Both the position numbers and the translations under genes were made by a program. 64,000 nucleotides of DNA from Corbicula japonica (taxonomy: Eukaryota; Mollusca; Bivalvia; Venerida; Cyrenidae), in the NCBI GenBank assembly GCA_038501625.1, contig JAZAYU010001059.1:32804-96803 (forward strand), in the 5' to 3' direction. Positions 24,285 through 38,000 of the stretch are shown here, one piece after another; the stretch's first letter is position 1; the number at the start of each line of letters is the position of its first letter. The notes beneath the pieces were generated by a model that saw only the letters and a list, made by a program, of their open reading frames with translations, did not search any database and was not told the origin of the DNA.

Positions 24285-26150
24285 TCTGGTGTCAAATTTA
24301 TTATCATTTTTACTTTTTTTAATATGTAAGAGTGCACAGAACCAAATACACTAAGAAGCCTACATTAAGCGTTCGTATACGGAAGGTCTGCGGCACAGCC
24401 ATTGACAATCGCCAGTGCTCGTCAGAGTGTTCCTTGAGTGTCAATAATTGCAACGAAAAACGTTATTGGTTCCAGAAAAAATATAAAAGGACAAGCAAAC
24501 AAAATTAAAGAATTGTACAAAAAAACTCATAATTTGATTTTTCTGAACGACTGATGTTCGCAGCCGACCATAAATGATTTTGTGCAATGTTCCATGCGCA
24601 GTGTGTTACTCTACCAACGTAGCAATATATACTGTATGTGATTTACTTGTGGTTTCATGCAGCCAAAGGCATTTTCACTAGTGTTTTAAGTGTAATTACT
24701 TGGTTTTTATACCACAGTTTTGTGATTTTTTTTTCAAATTCCAACGGTTTTAAAATGCAACTAGCTTAAATAAGTTTAGATGGTTACACTTGATTATTGA
24801 TGTGATAAATAAGTCGATCCCGATCCTACGACTGATACAAACCTATGACTGATACTAAACTCTTAGTTGTGGTTTAAATTAACATAGAAGTATTCAATGG
24901 GAATGAGTTAAATTTTTCATGCACTTGAATAAGTCCTCTTTGTGAATCGCCATAATGCGCTGTGTGACACACAAAGGAATTAATCCGCGCGAATTTTTAT
25001 TTTTGTTACCGTCTTAGGTACATCTAACATCCATTTTAGTACTCCTACAAGTTGACATGTCAATTGTTTTATGTGTTTTTGTTTTGGTATAGATTTAGGA
25101 CACTGGTAAACATTTTGTAACGTCCGATGCGTTGTTTACAAAAAATACTTTACTCAGCCAGGATTGTTTTGAATAAAATTTGCGATGTGACTGCGCATGT
25201 CGTGAGAATTTGCTTTATAAAATATCGTATTGCTTCACTAACCATACCCCTGATTTATCATTCGTCCTCATGATTAGATAAAGCGCCTAGCATGGTCATG
25301 AATATGAAAGGGACTCATATGCAAATTTAAATCTTAATAAAATCGCGAACATGAAAAGTCAGTAAAATTTATGTGTCAAACAGTCCAAACACACAAGAAA
25401 CAAACGCTAAAATTATATTTTATTTAAACCCTTTTCTGTTGATTTGTGACTTTAATTCGGAATTCATCAAAACTTCGTACAAATGCTGTCATAAGGTGGC
25501 ATTACATATTTCTCATTCATTTGGCAGTTGCAGTTATAAAGCTTGATGTTATTGCAGGATATAGAGTTACTGTTGAACTGGAAATCTCAGTTCGGTCCCC
25601 AAGCAGATGTACATGTTATTGTCCAGCAAGAGTCAATAAACCGATTACCCCGTAAAATGTCAAATGGTCGTAAAATACGAGCTCACCGCATTCATGATCC
25701 GCCCCCCCCCCCCCCACACACACACTACTACACCTACGTTGACCATTTTCATATTTCAGCGATTGCAATATAGTACTTATCTTAAATTAAGTCAAAATTT
25801 ATCAATTTGACGAACCAACTCGTGATCTCTCTAGATAACAATATCTAAGTTAAGTCGCCATTTGCTTTAACTAATAGTTTTTTGAACTTTAATTAACTCA
25901 ATTAAACATGTTGCCACCAACATACATTACCGGCATGTTGACAGTATTTTAGTCTCAGTCGTTCGCGGTGGCCGCCGGGCTACAAAAAATAAAAATGCGC
26001 CAGTTGTACTCCTTTAAAGAGAGCTTTTTCCCGACAACCCCCGGTGTTAAGGTAAAGCGCTCCAATTGAATGCGTAAATCGACCAATATGCTATTGAATA
26101 TTTAGATATGACGTGAAAGGACTATTTCTTGTTGATGTTGATAAATTTAA
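24285..26150. other. Upstream region of Ly6 gene 1
   Basis: AT-rich, with a C-run next to CACACA at 25703-25732. It must contain the promoter and 5' UTR of Ly6 gene 1. The GC-richer stretch 25965-26060 is the most promoter-like part, but no core motif is certain. Confidence 0.4.
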
Positions 26151-26153
26151 AAC

Positions 26154-26223
26154 ATGGAACGGAATTTACTCGAAAAACTGCTGAAATTACTTGTTGTGCT
26201 TGGGACATTAATTTATCCAACAG
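26154..26223 (+). CDS. Ly6 gene 1, exon 1 (signal peptide)
   Basis: ATG at 26154 opens 23 codons encoding a hydrophobic leader (LLKLLVVLGTLIYPT), followed by donor gtaatt at 26224. The exon ends one base into a codon (ACA G), exactly as in exon 1 of gene 2. The upstream sequence is AT-rich with no convincing TATA box. Confidence 0.75.
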
Positions 26224-29200
26224 GTAATTTGTTATAACACACTATTTTCTAATTGTTGTAGCGGAAAATGTTAATGTCTTAATATAACTAATTCTATCTA
26301 GCTTGTATTCGTCGCTTATATTTATAATGGATAAGAGACGTTAAATATATAAATGACTGATTTCATCATTCCAAGCAGGATCAGTTATACTCTCGGATTA
26401 ATTCTGATGAGTGTTAATTGCAGAACCAGTAATTTTAACAAAGATTTAAAGGTTCTGAATCTCTTCATATACATTACATTCAAACAACATGCTCAAATAA
26501 CACACTGGTTATAATGTATGATTGATAAAGCAAAATACAAAAGTGGCTTGGATCTTGGTTAAGAACAGGGCCTAAGATCACAAAACTAAGACAGGAGACC
26601 AGTCTCAAATCTCAAGCATATGATTGGCTGAAATAGCGACCACTCGCCATTTCTGTCAATCAGATGCTTGAGAAAGACTGGTTTCCAACCCGTTTTTATA
26701 ATCTTGGGCACAGATCAAACACTAGCATCAACACATAATGACTAATACCTTAAAGAAAGTGACTGTTTTCATTGATTTTCCTGAAGCTCATGATGCTGTT
26801 CACCTTTGTATTGATTTTACCTGCGTACAAGAAAACCTCATAAAACATCGTGTGTCAACAGTCGTATCAGGAACTGAAATATCAGCAAGCAATTTCTAGT
26901 TTTTTAACAAAAATAAGATAAGAACTGTCCTACTATTTATCACACCGACTTCAGTAAAGTACTTTTCTGTTTGTTTTTATATCTGTTAAAACATTGTTTC
27001 AACAAAACTAAAAACGTTATACTGTCTTTATAGCAAAATTAATATCGCCAACATTCTGATCAATAACACCAGGCTCATCAGCGTCAACATGACAAGCTAC
27101 GCCTGCAGCAACAACGTTTAATCCAGATAATGGATAAAGCTTAATTTGGGAGTATCGTAATAAGTTTGTTTGTTTTTACTCACAAATGACCTTAAAATCT
27201 CGGTTTATACGATAAAACACCAGCGTGCCCTTTCGTGCATAACAGTTTATCAATATCAATAACAACCAAAAAAGTGAATTCCCGAAATATTTTTCACTTT
27301 AATAATCGAACGAATTGGCATGTTACAAAAATGCATGTCCGGGTCATAAATTTTATAAGTTTGATTTTGCTTAATGGATTTAAAGATTAAGTACAAAATA
27401 AACAAACCATATCAACGACCAAGCAAACAAGACCCTAGAAGTTTAAGCAAAGGGTTTCTCTTTATTTCGATATGAATTATTTGAAACAGTTGGAATTTAT
27501 TCTGACCAGAATTTAACCAAACATTTTCTTTATGTAAATGAGCACACACTGACTTAAGATAATGCTCGGAGATTTTATTCATTGTCATAACCGTACATGG
27601 TCATCGCCTTTTACTGCACACATTATCTACTCAGATACAGCATTAGCCTCATGTGCCCAATAACATTAAAACTGAGATTGTAGACCAGTCTTAAATCTCA
27701 AGCTTGGTCGCCATTTCAGCCAATCAGATGCTTGACTGAGATTTGAGACTGGTCTACAATAATAGTTTTATGATTTTGCGCGCTGGCTTTTGACTTATTG
27801 TAATGCAAGAACTGATCTGTTGAAATAAAAATTTTAGAAATTAGCGGACTCGATTTTATAAAGTCTGTTCATTATGACCGCTTGAGGAAATCCCGTAAAT
27901 ATCAGTTTTGAATAGCAGGCTCGGTTTTCAAATTATTGAGTTCATGTTTTAAACAGGAAACTTGGTTTTATTGAGTCAATTTGAGTGCCTTGAAGAAAAC
28001 ACATCATTATTCTAAAAATAGGAGACTTAGTTTTATTGAGTCCTTTGATAATGGTCTCTCGGCAAAATCACAAACAACATTTGTGAAAAAAAGTTTTATT
28101 GTCAATTTTTAAAGATAACTTTCGGAAATAACAAACTAACTTTTACTTGCTTTTTGTGAGTCTGTTTAGTATCCTTGATATTATGAATTGACATGCTTGT
28201 AACTTACTGTTAATATTTATTAATGGAACCCATTAGAAATAATGTTTAATTGGCGTTCCGTTCGAGTACAGTTATTTTTCTCTTGTTGTGCTAATGCTGC
28301 TAGCTAAAATTGCAGATCACAAACATATTTTGAACTGATGGAATTCGGTTTAACTGGGTCCATACCACCGCAAGAGCAGATCAAGAGGGATTCATTGCGG
28401 TTCGCACCTTTTTGGGACGCAAAAGTTAATTTTCATAGGGAATATTGTCAGAAAGTTGGAACTTATCTTGTGTACCTTAAGACTTCCCAAAACGAAACCC
28501 ATTTCTGAAAATCTTGCATCCAACCATGCACCGGGCTCCAAATTTGTGCTATGGACTCTCCTTGCTTCAATTCGCCATGAAATAGCTCGATGAAAAGAGG
28601 ATAAATAAAAGAAATAAATAAGTTAACACCAAAATCTATTTAAACCGACAAATTATGGTCAGGAACATAATTCAAACGTCGATGATTGATAAGATTCGGA
28701 ATTTTTGAAAAACATCTATAAACTGAAGATATATATACACAATTTTGTGGTCCATGGGGTTCCAATGAGATCAGTGAATCAAACCGTTCAAATCTTGATA
28801 GTTTATACAGGTAGATAGTTAAATTATCCGGAGGATTGTTCAGTGGGACATATTCATGCAAATGTATTTATAATTACTCGTACATGCGTTGATTAGATGA
28901 TTAAACACTACATCTTCATCTTTCTTGCATGTAAAATTTGATAACTTCACACTAAAAACTAAAAAACAAACTTACAACAGTGTTTGCATGTTAAACGACC
29001 TATCGTGGAACCTTTGTTCTCGTTTTTGAGCTTGGGCAAAGGGGGAATTCATATTTTAACGCATTATCTTGTGGCGAATGTTATTCCGGCGACTATGGTT
29101 TGTGTAATATGAAAATTCGTTCTCGAGAAATCAGATAACACAACAGTAACTAATCTAGTTGTTTTGCAATTCCATTATCATTAGTTAAATGTTAAAATAA

Positions 29201-31983
29201 ACACTTTCTTTATTAAAATTAGTAGTGCTAAAATATTAATGCTTTAACAAAAATGATGCAAAATACTTATTGTGCGCAATATTGGTAAGTGAGTTAAACC
29301 CTGTCACTCGCGATCTGTTGATTTTTGTTGTTGTTTTTAGTTGTCGTTTATTAGCTTAAACTAATTTCGTGTAGCTAATTGAAATATATCTCCATTAGTA
29401 CTTTATCAAACTGATTTGATAGCCTGAGGCCCTGTCATGAATATAATTAGTTGATAGATGTATTACACTAAAAGGTATAACGTGATCAAAATGAAAATTA
29501 CAAAATATATCACAATTTTAAGCAAAATACATATAAATGATGCAAAACATGTTCCTTAAAATGATTAAGGTCAGAGCCTAAATTCAATGCAGAAGTTCAA
29601 TTTCGATACGAATTGTAGCTGTAAGAAATGCATTAGCTTTACGACATTAATCCCTCATTCAATTAATTTATTTAATATGGAAAGTGTGCAAAACCTCTGA
29701 AACTAGATCATTGGCCTGAAAATGGATACACTTTTTTATTCATTATAAATGAATACTACTTTAATAAATGCACGTGTTTTCATAAATGCATAAGCCTTGT
29801 ATATTCATTAGTTTTAATAGATATTATTTGTTTAATATGTTGTTTCAAAATTGTCTAAAAACAGAATTTGCAAAAATGCTATAGTTTTTTCAAAAATCAT
29901 GAAGTTTATTTCGTCACCGATAACGGTATAAGTACCTTGAAATAAGAACGAGTTATACTATTATTTTTTCACTACGTTGACGACTTTAGACGTTTTTGTT
30001 AAAGATAACCTCGTCGGCTTAATCCAATATTTGACCAGAAACTCAACAATATTGCATAAAAAATAATTGTTTGAAATATTTTGATCAAAGTTTGTGCCTT
30101 ATTTTAATTGTTGTATTGTATAATATCTTGGAAATATAATTATTTTTTCTGAAGACGATGATATAAAGGTATCTATCGATCAACCATTTAGGAATCGTCG
30201 GAATATGAGGAAAATGTTTTAACATGTACGTAGCTGCAACAATTTCAGCAGAAAAATAATAGCTTTTTTGTAATTTTTACTTTGGAAAACCCTGATTTTT
30301 AGATTGGGGAATGTCGTTTGGCGGGCTTGCGGGCTAAACATTTCATTTTTTGAATTATTGTATTTTGAATTATTGTATTTTGTCATAGTTATGCCCCTTC
30401 TTCATATAGAATTTTCATTAACTTTTGTTTTTTAAAGTTCACTTTTTTCAGCAACCATTTAAGGTATAGCCTTGAAACCTAACATAGTTGTCTGACATCA
30501 CAGTAGCAATTATAGTTTCATAAATATTGACTGTATTTTGTCATAGTTATGCTCCTTTTTCACTTAGAATTTTAAGCATTTCTTTTCACTTAGAGCTTTA
30601 AGCATTTCTTTTCACTTAGAAATTTAAGCATTGTAGCCATAATTTGGTTGATTGTTGAACGTTTGTTATCAAACGCACTTTCAACATTCAGACGCGGAAA
30701 TTAAAAAAAATCACTGTTATTTTCTTCCGCTTTCTACTGCGGGAAACCCTGCATTTTCTCAAAATCTTTTTTATGTGTAAATTTCATTTTTTCGCCAATC
30801 CGTTGTGAATTCTTTTTCTATAGTTTTGCAAATTTAATGCAGAAAATTTATAACATGATTTTCTTAACACGGCGGATGAAAATTAATAAGTGGTCTATAA
30901 CTAAATAATTGTGCTAGTGAAGTTACTGCCTAATCGATGTGTCTCTTCCGGGGACTTCTTACTGGGCTGAAGGGTTTAAAACTGAGAATGGAAACCAGTC
31001 TCAAATCTCAAGCATCTGATTGGCTGCGTCCAGTCGCCATTTCAGCCAATCAGATGATTGATATTTGAGACTGGTTTCCATTCTCAATTGTTTAACCTTG
31101 TTTTTTGGACTTCTAGGACTCGCCAATGATAACCTGAAGGTTACACCGTACATATAGGAGACTACTTGGCCCTCAAGGGCTCACATTGATAACCTGGTGT
31201 TACATTGTCCGGTATATAGACCAATGGCTATCTGTCGTACTCGTTGCTGTGCAGTTTTCCCAACGAACAAAGAATTTGAAAACAAAAATGGATGTTATTG
31301 AAGAATTAATCTTTTTAGGACAGAGATACTCACGATTAACCAAAGCATTGGATAACATTGGGTTAATATGGTAAAGTTAATAACAATGTGAATTTATAAA
31401 AAAAAAAGTAGCTACAAGTTTGGGCTGGCTGTGCGTATTTTTGTTCATTTGGGGCGCGTCGCGAGAAAAGGTATGTTTAGGGCAGTTCACGTCAGTTTTT
31501 GAAATGACGTCATATACGGTCAAGCAGACGACACTTTGCTATGCTTTTCGAGGTAAAAATATGATAATTATAAAATTGAAAAGCAGAATTTCAAATAAAT
31601 TATGAGATATAATAGATAATTGATTTTTTCATAACAATAAAATGTTTTAAAAAGTATGACCGAAGACTTGTTTTCCCGGTGCATGCCCAATTAGAGAATT
31701 AAGGCCCAAGATGATACATTGATGGCTTTCAGACTTCAGTATAACAATATATAGGTCTTTTTACTAAGGAAATAAACTAAAATAAATTTTACAATCAGGA
31801 TTATTTAGTTCGAGGTTATATAAAAAAAAGATACAATTACTTTTCAGTTTTCTCACTAAAAGTACTTTTGGTCGAAAAATTTGCCCACGAGCAAGCGCAT
31901 TACTAAAATTCATGCATGTTTAAAATAAAACAATGACAAGCGCATTTTGTATTTATTATATGCGTTTACAAACTTGCGAAACT

Positions 31984-32046
<63 letters not shown>

Positions 32047-35000
32047 CGACGATGATGATGATGATGAACATAAAGACTTCATAAGAAAAATCATATGTTG
32101 CACTATTATATAACACTTTGGCTTATCAGTGTATGACAGTCGTGTCACTGATAACAGATTATGCTATCTCTGGATTTTGGAGAATTAACAGTTTGAATAC
32201 ATTTAATCTTGGTTATCATTAAAAAGTACGATAATAACGGTTTCTAGGGACGGACATTCTTACGAATGGATACTTATGTCCTCTCTTCGGTACTTTTAGC
32301 CTCGCAAAAGAAAATTTTAGCGTGTGGATAGAATTTACATTATTTTATCTATAATAATTGTTATCATAGCCTTCTGAAGAGTGTTTCGTAAGCTCGCACA
32401 GTGAATAACTCGGATATCTGTGATTACTAATATTCTATATTACAACTGAACATTCATATTTTAGTCAACTGCAGTGTTCGGTATAATTTTATTCCCATTG
32501 GTGTGGAAATTGTACTTTATACCGGGTAATGACCGACACCTTTCGTAATTGAAAGTAATGGCATGATTCATTATATCAACTTATTATAGGAATTAGATCA
32601 AATTGGAAAACTTATAGATAATAGATAGCCCAAAAGCCTTACAAATACGGCGGCTGTATCCATCCAACCATGCAAGAGACAGACCAACATTTAGTTCATT
32701 TCAGCAAATAAGGCTTATAACAAAAACAATATACATTGGAATGTTGACCTTTTTATCAAACCTCATCGGATCTCAAAGCGTGTATAAAGCTATTCCTTTC
32801 ATTACGACATTCACACAGGTCATACTCCCTGTCTATACCCAAATGTCACATTGTACATCACGACATTCACACAGGCCATACCCCCTGTCTATACCCAAAT
32901 GTCACATTGTGCATCACGACATTCACACAGGTCATACCCCCTGTCTATACCCAAATGTCACATTGTGCATCACGACATTCACACAGGTCATACCCCCTGT
33001 CTATACCCAAATGTCACATTGTGCATCACGACATTCACACAGGTCATACCCCCTGTCTATACCCAAATGTCACATTGTGCATCACGACATTCACACAGGT
33101 CATACCCCCTATCTATACCCAAATGTCACATTGTGCATCACGACATTCACACAGGTCATACCCCCTGTCTATACCCAAATGTCACAGTGTGCATCACGAC
33201 ATTCACACAGGTCATACCCCCTGTCTATACTCAAATGTCACAGTGTGCATCACGACATTCACACAGGTCATACCCCCTGTCTATACCGAAATGTCACAGT
33301 GTGCATCACGACATTCACACAGGCCATACCCCCTGTCTATACCCAAATGTCACATTGTGCATCACGACATTCACACAGGTCATACCCCCTGTCTATACCC
33401 AAATGTCACAGTGTGCATCACGACATTCACACAGGTCATACCCCCTGTCTATACCCAAATGTCACAGTGTGCATCACGACATTCACACAGGCCATACCCC
33501 CTGTCTATACCCAAATGTCACAGTGTGCATCACGACATTCACACAGGTCATACCCCCTGTCTATACCCAAATGTCACAGTGTGCATCACGACATTCACAC
33601 AGGTCATACCCCCTGTTTATACCCAAATGTCACAGTGTGCATCACGACATTCACACAGGTCATACCCCCTGTCTATACCCAAATGTCACATTGTGCATCA
33701 CGACATTCACACAGGTCATACCCCCTGTCTATACCCAAATGTCACAGTGTGCATCACGACATTCACACAGGTCATACCCCCTATCGATACCCAAATGTCA
33801 CAGTGTGCATCACGACATTCACACAGGTCATACCCCCTGTCTATACCCAAATGTCATATTGTGCATCACGACATTCACACAGGTCATACCCCCTTTCTAT
33901 ACCCAAATGTCACATTGTGCCTCACGACATTCACACAGGCCATACCCCCTGTCGATACCCAAATGTCACATTGTGCATCACGACATTCAAACAGGTCATA
34001 CCCCCTGTCTATACCCAAATGTCACATTGTGCATCACGACATTCACACAGGTCATACCCCCTATCTATACCCAAATGTCACATTGTGCATAACGACATTC
34101 ACACAGGTCATACCCCCTTTCTATACCCAAATGTCACATTGTGCCTCACGACATTCATACAGGCCATACCCCCTGTCTATACCCAAATGTCACATTGTGC
34201 ATCACGACATTCATACCGGCCATACCCCCTGTCTATACCCAAATGTCACATTGTGCATCACGACATTCACACAGGTCATACCCCCTATCTATACCCAAAT
34301 GTCACATTGTGCATCACGACATTCACACAGGTCATACCCCCTATCTATACCCAAATGTCACATTGTGCATCACGACATTCACACAGGCCATACCCCCTAT
34401 CGATACCCAAATGTCACATTGTGCATCACGACATTCACACAGGTCATACCCCCTATCTATACCCAAATGTCACATTGTGCATCACGACATTCACACAGGT
34501 CATACCCCCTATCTATACCCAAATGTCACAGTGTGCATCACGACATTCACACAGGTCATATCTTCTATCTATACCCAATTTTTATATTGTGCGTTCCCAT
34601 GTAAGTTTTTAATTTCGCTCTATAAAATTTAACCATATTCTGACTACACTCAAGTTGTTCAAATGTTGTTGTTTTTTTTGGCATTTGTAGTATTCAAGTA
34701 TTTTCTGATGATTATTTATGTATTATGGCCGGCTCAAGGTCAATGTCGTTAGTGGTGTTTGAGGTTCAGGCCAGGTATTTCGTGTCCGCTCCATAACGTC
34801 TCAGCCCCTAGACGGAATTTCATGAAACTTTGGTCAAATGTGCCCCGTCATTGAGACAATTTGCAGAACTTTCAACTGTGCTGGCTCAAGGTCAAGGTCA
34901 CAAGTGGACATTGAAGGTTAGAACGACATTTCCAATATTGTATTGAGCAGCATGCCAAACAAGGGATGATACTTATGTAAAATTAATGATGAAAGTGATG

Positions 35001-38000
35001 TATTTTCACCCTGATTTTTTAGAGCAACTTAATCATGGTTAAAGAGAGAGAAAGAGCTACTCCACATGGGCTTGAATTGCCTTGTCAGCATCAATAACCT
35101 TTCAACATACCGTGATGCATCGGGGAATATTGCTGTCCTTCGAACTGCCTTATTTCTTTATATTTCTAAATTTTTAATAAAATAAAATGACTAAATCTGA
35201 CATCGCACTTTTTACACACACAATCGTAACCAGACTTTAGCACAACAAGCGATAGCGGTTGTCTGCATCCCCCCTCCCCACAAAATAATTCTTCGTGAAT
35301 TTTATAATACACACACCACGATGTTCCGATTCTGTCTATATTGCGTGCAAACAGTTTTTATGTCCTTCATAGAATTATTTCAGAAATATATTTTATCGTG
35401 ACAGCAAGTATTTTATTTTAATTCGGTGTCTTTTGATTTTTTCTTGATTTTGATGTAGGTTCTCGGACGGTAATATGATCAGACAACACCCTACCTGTCG
35501 CGCGTTAGAATATCAATTCATGATCAAGAGACGTTTCTGTTGTAATAAGAAGCTTAAACCACTTGTTCAGTATCTGGTCACATTAAAGCATCAGGTCATG
35601 AGTTGTTTCTAAGGTCACACTCGCGTTCAATGTCAGGTGTTATGAGGGCCTTTGTTATAACACCGGTCGTGTGTCCTTAGATGTCTGATGTTATGTGCCA
35701 TCCATGTTCTAGTGAAAACAAATCTGAAGCCGGAGTCCAGTTACAAATCCCAAGCTTCTATTTGGCTTAACTGGAGACGAGTCTCCATATCAGCCAATCA
35801 GATGCTGGAGATTTGAGAATGATTTCCAGTCATAGTTTTATGAATTTGTGGCTTGGTCGAATCAGAGTCTCATTCTAAGTAGACACCTATGTGATTAGTC
35901 ATACCACAGCATGTGACAATGGCAAATTAGCTCAACAAAAAATATGTTCGATATTTTAATGAGTAAATGGTATACTTGTAAGTATTCGTTTTGTATTTTC
36001 AGAGTCTCTATCCTGTTACCAGTGCAATGTATTCATCCGCGGCTCCCCCTGGCCTTGCGACTCTGACCGAGGGATGAAAGAAATGACCGACTGCCACGCT
36101 TGCTTGAAAACATTCACAAGAGCATACCAACACAACACATTTCATGACCGACTTTGTAAGTATTACGTATTGCCATGCATTTTTTGTTCGTTCTGGCCAA
36201 AGGCAGATAAACATTAAATTTGACATCTGAAATTCATCTTACAAACTTTCTAACGTTTGATCCTATGTTTCTTGATCCAACTATTTTCGTCATGGGGTGA
36301 CAAAATCTTAATTTTCAAAGGACAAACAACAACAACAGCAACGCCAAACGATTAGTTTTACTTTTTTGTAGTATACATATCTTGCTACATGATACTAGTA
36401 CAGGTTTTGTTTAACAATAAAAAATATTCGTACATGCAAATTTTTCCTTTTGCGGTTTTATGTGCCGATAATTAATGCCGTTCTTACTTCTTCTTCCTCT
36501 TCTTTGCGTTCGCTCTACACGACCACTCCAGCATCCGCGATGAAAGTTGTGGTCCTCCGTAGGTCGTCAACATCTCCATACAGTTTCTGCTGGATTGTTG
36601 CACCTTGTGGCCACGTTGCTTCTCGCTCTTGGTCATATCGTTTACATCGTTGGAGGATGTGCTCTGCAGTCTGGTCCTCTTCTCCAGTCTTTTTGTTGAA
36701 GACTCCTTCTGCGTTCCAATGCATCACTTTGAAGTGTTGCTGTTGGACTTTCCTCCTCCTTGGCTTGTTGTAGCCCTTTGTTCTCCTCTTGGTATGAAAG
36801 AAGGAGTGACCCCCAGTAGCTTTGGGTGGACTCTGTCGAGACTCAGAGCCCGGCACTGTATCTCCCTGGAGGGATTCCAAAGATCCAGCACCACATCGAT
36901 GAATACCATATGATCGTGTAGTCATAGCGTAGTTACGTGATGCCATGGTTTGTTAGAGAGTGCCAATGGCCCAGCATCTCCGATTTTAACTCTCTAGGTT
37001 GATTAGGGTTACCTCTCCCAAAGCCTTTGTCGACCCAACGACTGACCACAAGGCAGTGGTGTTTTTGGAAGGGTTGTCTCCCTTGGTTTGGAATAAGAGT
37101 TTTCCTTCTCCTAGACAGACTGCCTTCCCCGGCTAACGAGCTCCATCTACCCGAAGCAGTGGTTATGGCGCCACAGGTCCGCCTTCGCCCCTTCTCCTGT
37201 TAGTAGTAGCAGGTCCGCCGGGCTAGTTACAAGCCACGCGTGCAGGCCAGGCTATATTTTACGCAAGCCATTGGGAGCACTTTTAAGCAATGGGAGCTTA
37301 TCCAACATTGCCACCCCCGGCGATGACAACCCTTGGAACCCATGCCGTTCTTACTTCTCGTATCGTAAAAATTCTAACTAATCGTAGCATCTGCAATCTA
37401 GTTCAACCGCAAACCCATCGACTTGTTGACGACCGATCGACAATACTATGCCGAGTTCATGATTCTCGTCCGTTTGAGTCGAATCAGAATTGACAAGCTC
37501 ACACTTCTTGGCTCTTCTTTAAAGCCCGGCTAGGATCATAATCGACACTGCCATGTCCGTCTTTTTGAGTTCCAACTAGAATCAAATTCTTTTATTCCCT
37601 TCCCTCTTCCGGTTGAGATTTTATTTTATTCCCTACCCTCTTCGGTTCCCCAAAACCGAAAATCTTGAAAATCTTAGTTTGAGCTTGAGTCCGACTATGA
37701 TAGACTCGAGAATCTCATGCCCTCATGTTGTTTTAAGTCGAACATTTCATGCAGTTAGCGCCTAGAAGAATTTAAACAGAAAATTCAATGCCCCTTGTTC
37801 ATTGATGTAGAGCGCGACGAGAATCGAAATTGACAATTTCATAGCCCTAGTTTTTTACAGTTAGACCCCGACTTGAATCAAAATCAAGCTCTTGTCTCGT
37901 TAGGGCCCGATTAAGATCAAAAGCTGAAAACTCGTTTCCTTATATCTTAGAAATTTAGCCTGACCAGGGTCTCATGCCCTCATTTCTTTTAGCCTGACTT

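Larger units (their letters stand above)
26224..31980. other. Intron 1 of Ly6 gene 1, first half
   Basis: AT-rich with no further exon recognised. Apart from the listed MITEs only short local repeats are visible, for example three TTTTCACTTAGA units near 30555-30620. Confidence 0.6.

Noticed and set aside
28640..28861. 73-residue minus-strand frame
   Set aside because: No recognisable motif; length expected by chance in this much AT-rich DNA.
31910..32148. Poly-Ser and poly-Ile frames
   Set aside because: Translations of the (GAT)n microsatellite.
32741..34612. A 623-residue open frame over the 56-bp array
   Set aside because: All three plus frames are open for the same trivial reason (a stop-free unit). 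Unit variants are not biased to preserve one reading, and no domain or signal is seen. Kept as a minisatellite.
36450..36913. Two plus-strand frames over the LINE derivative
   Set aside because: Antisense shadows of the LINE-derived fusion frame, which carries the real motifs.
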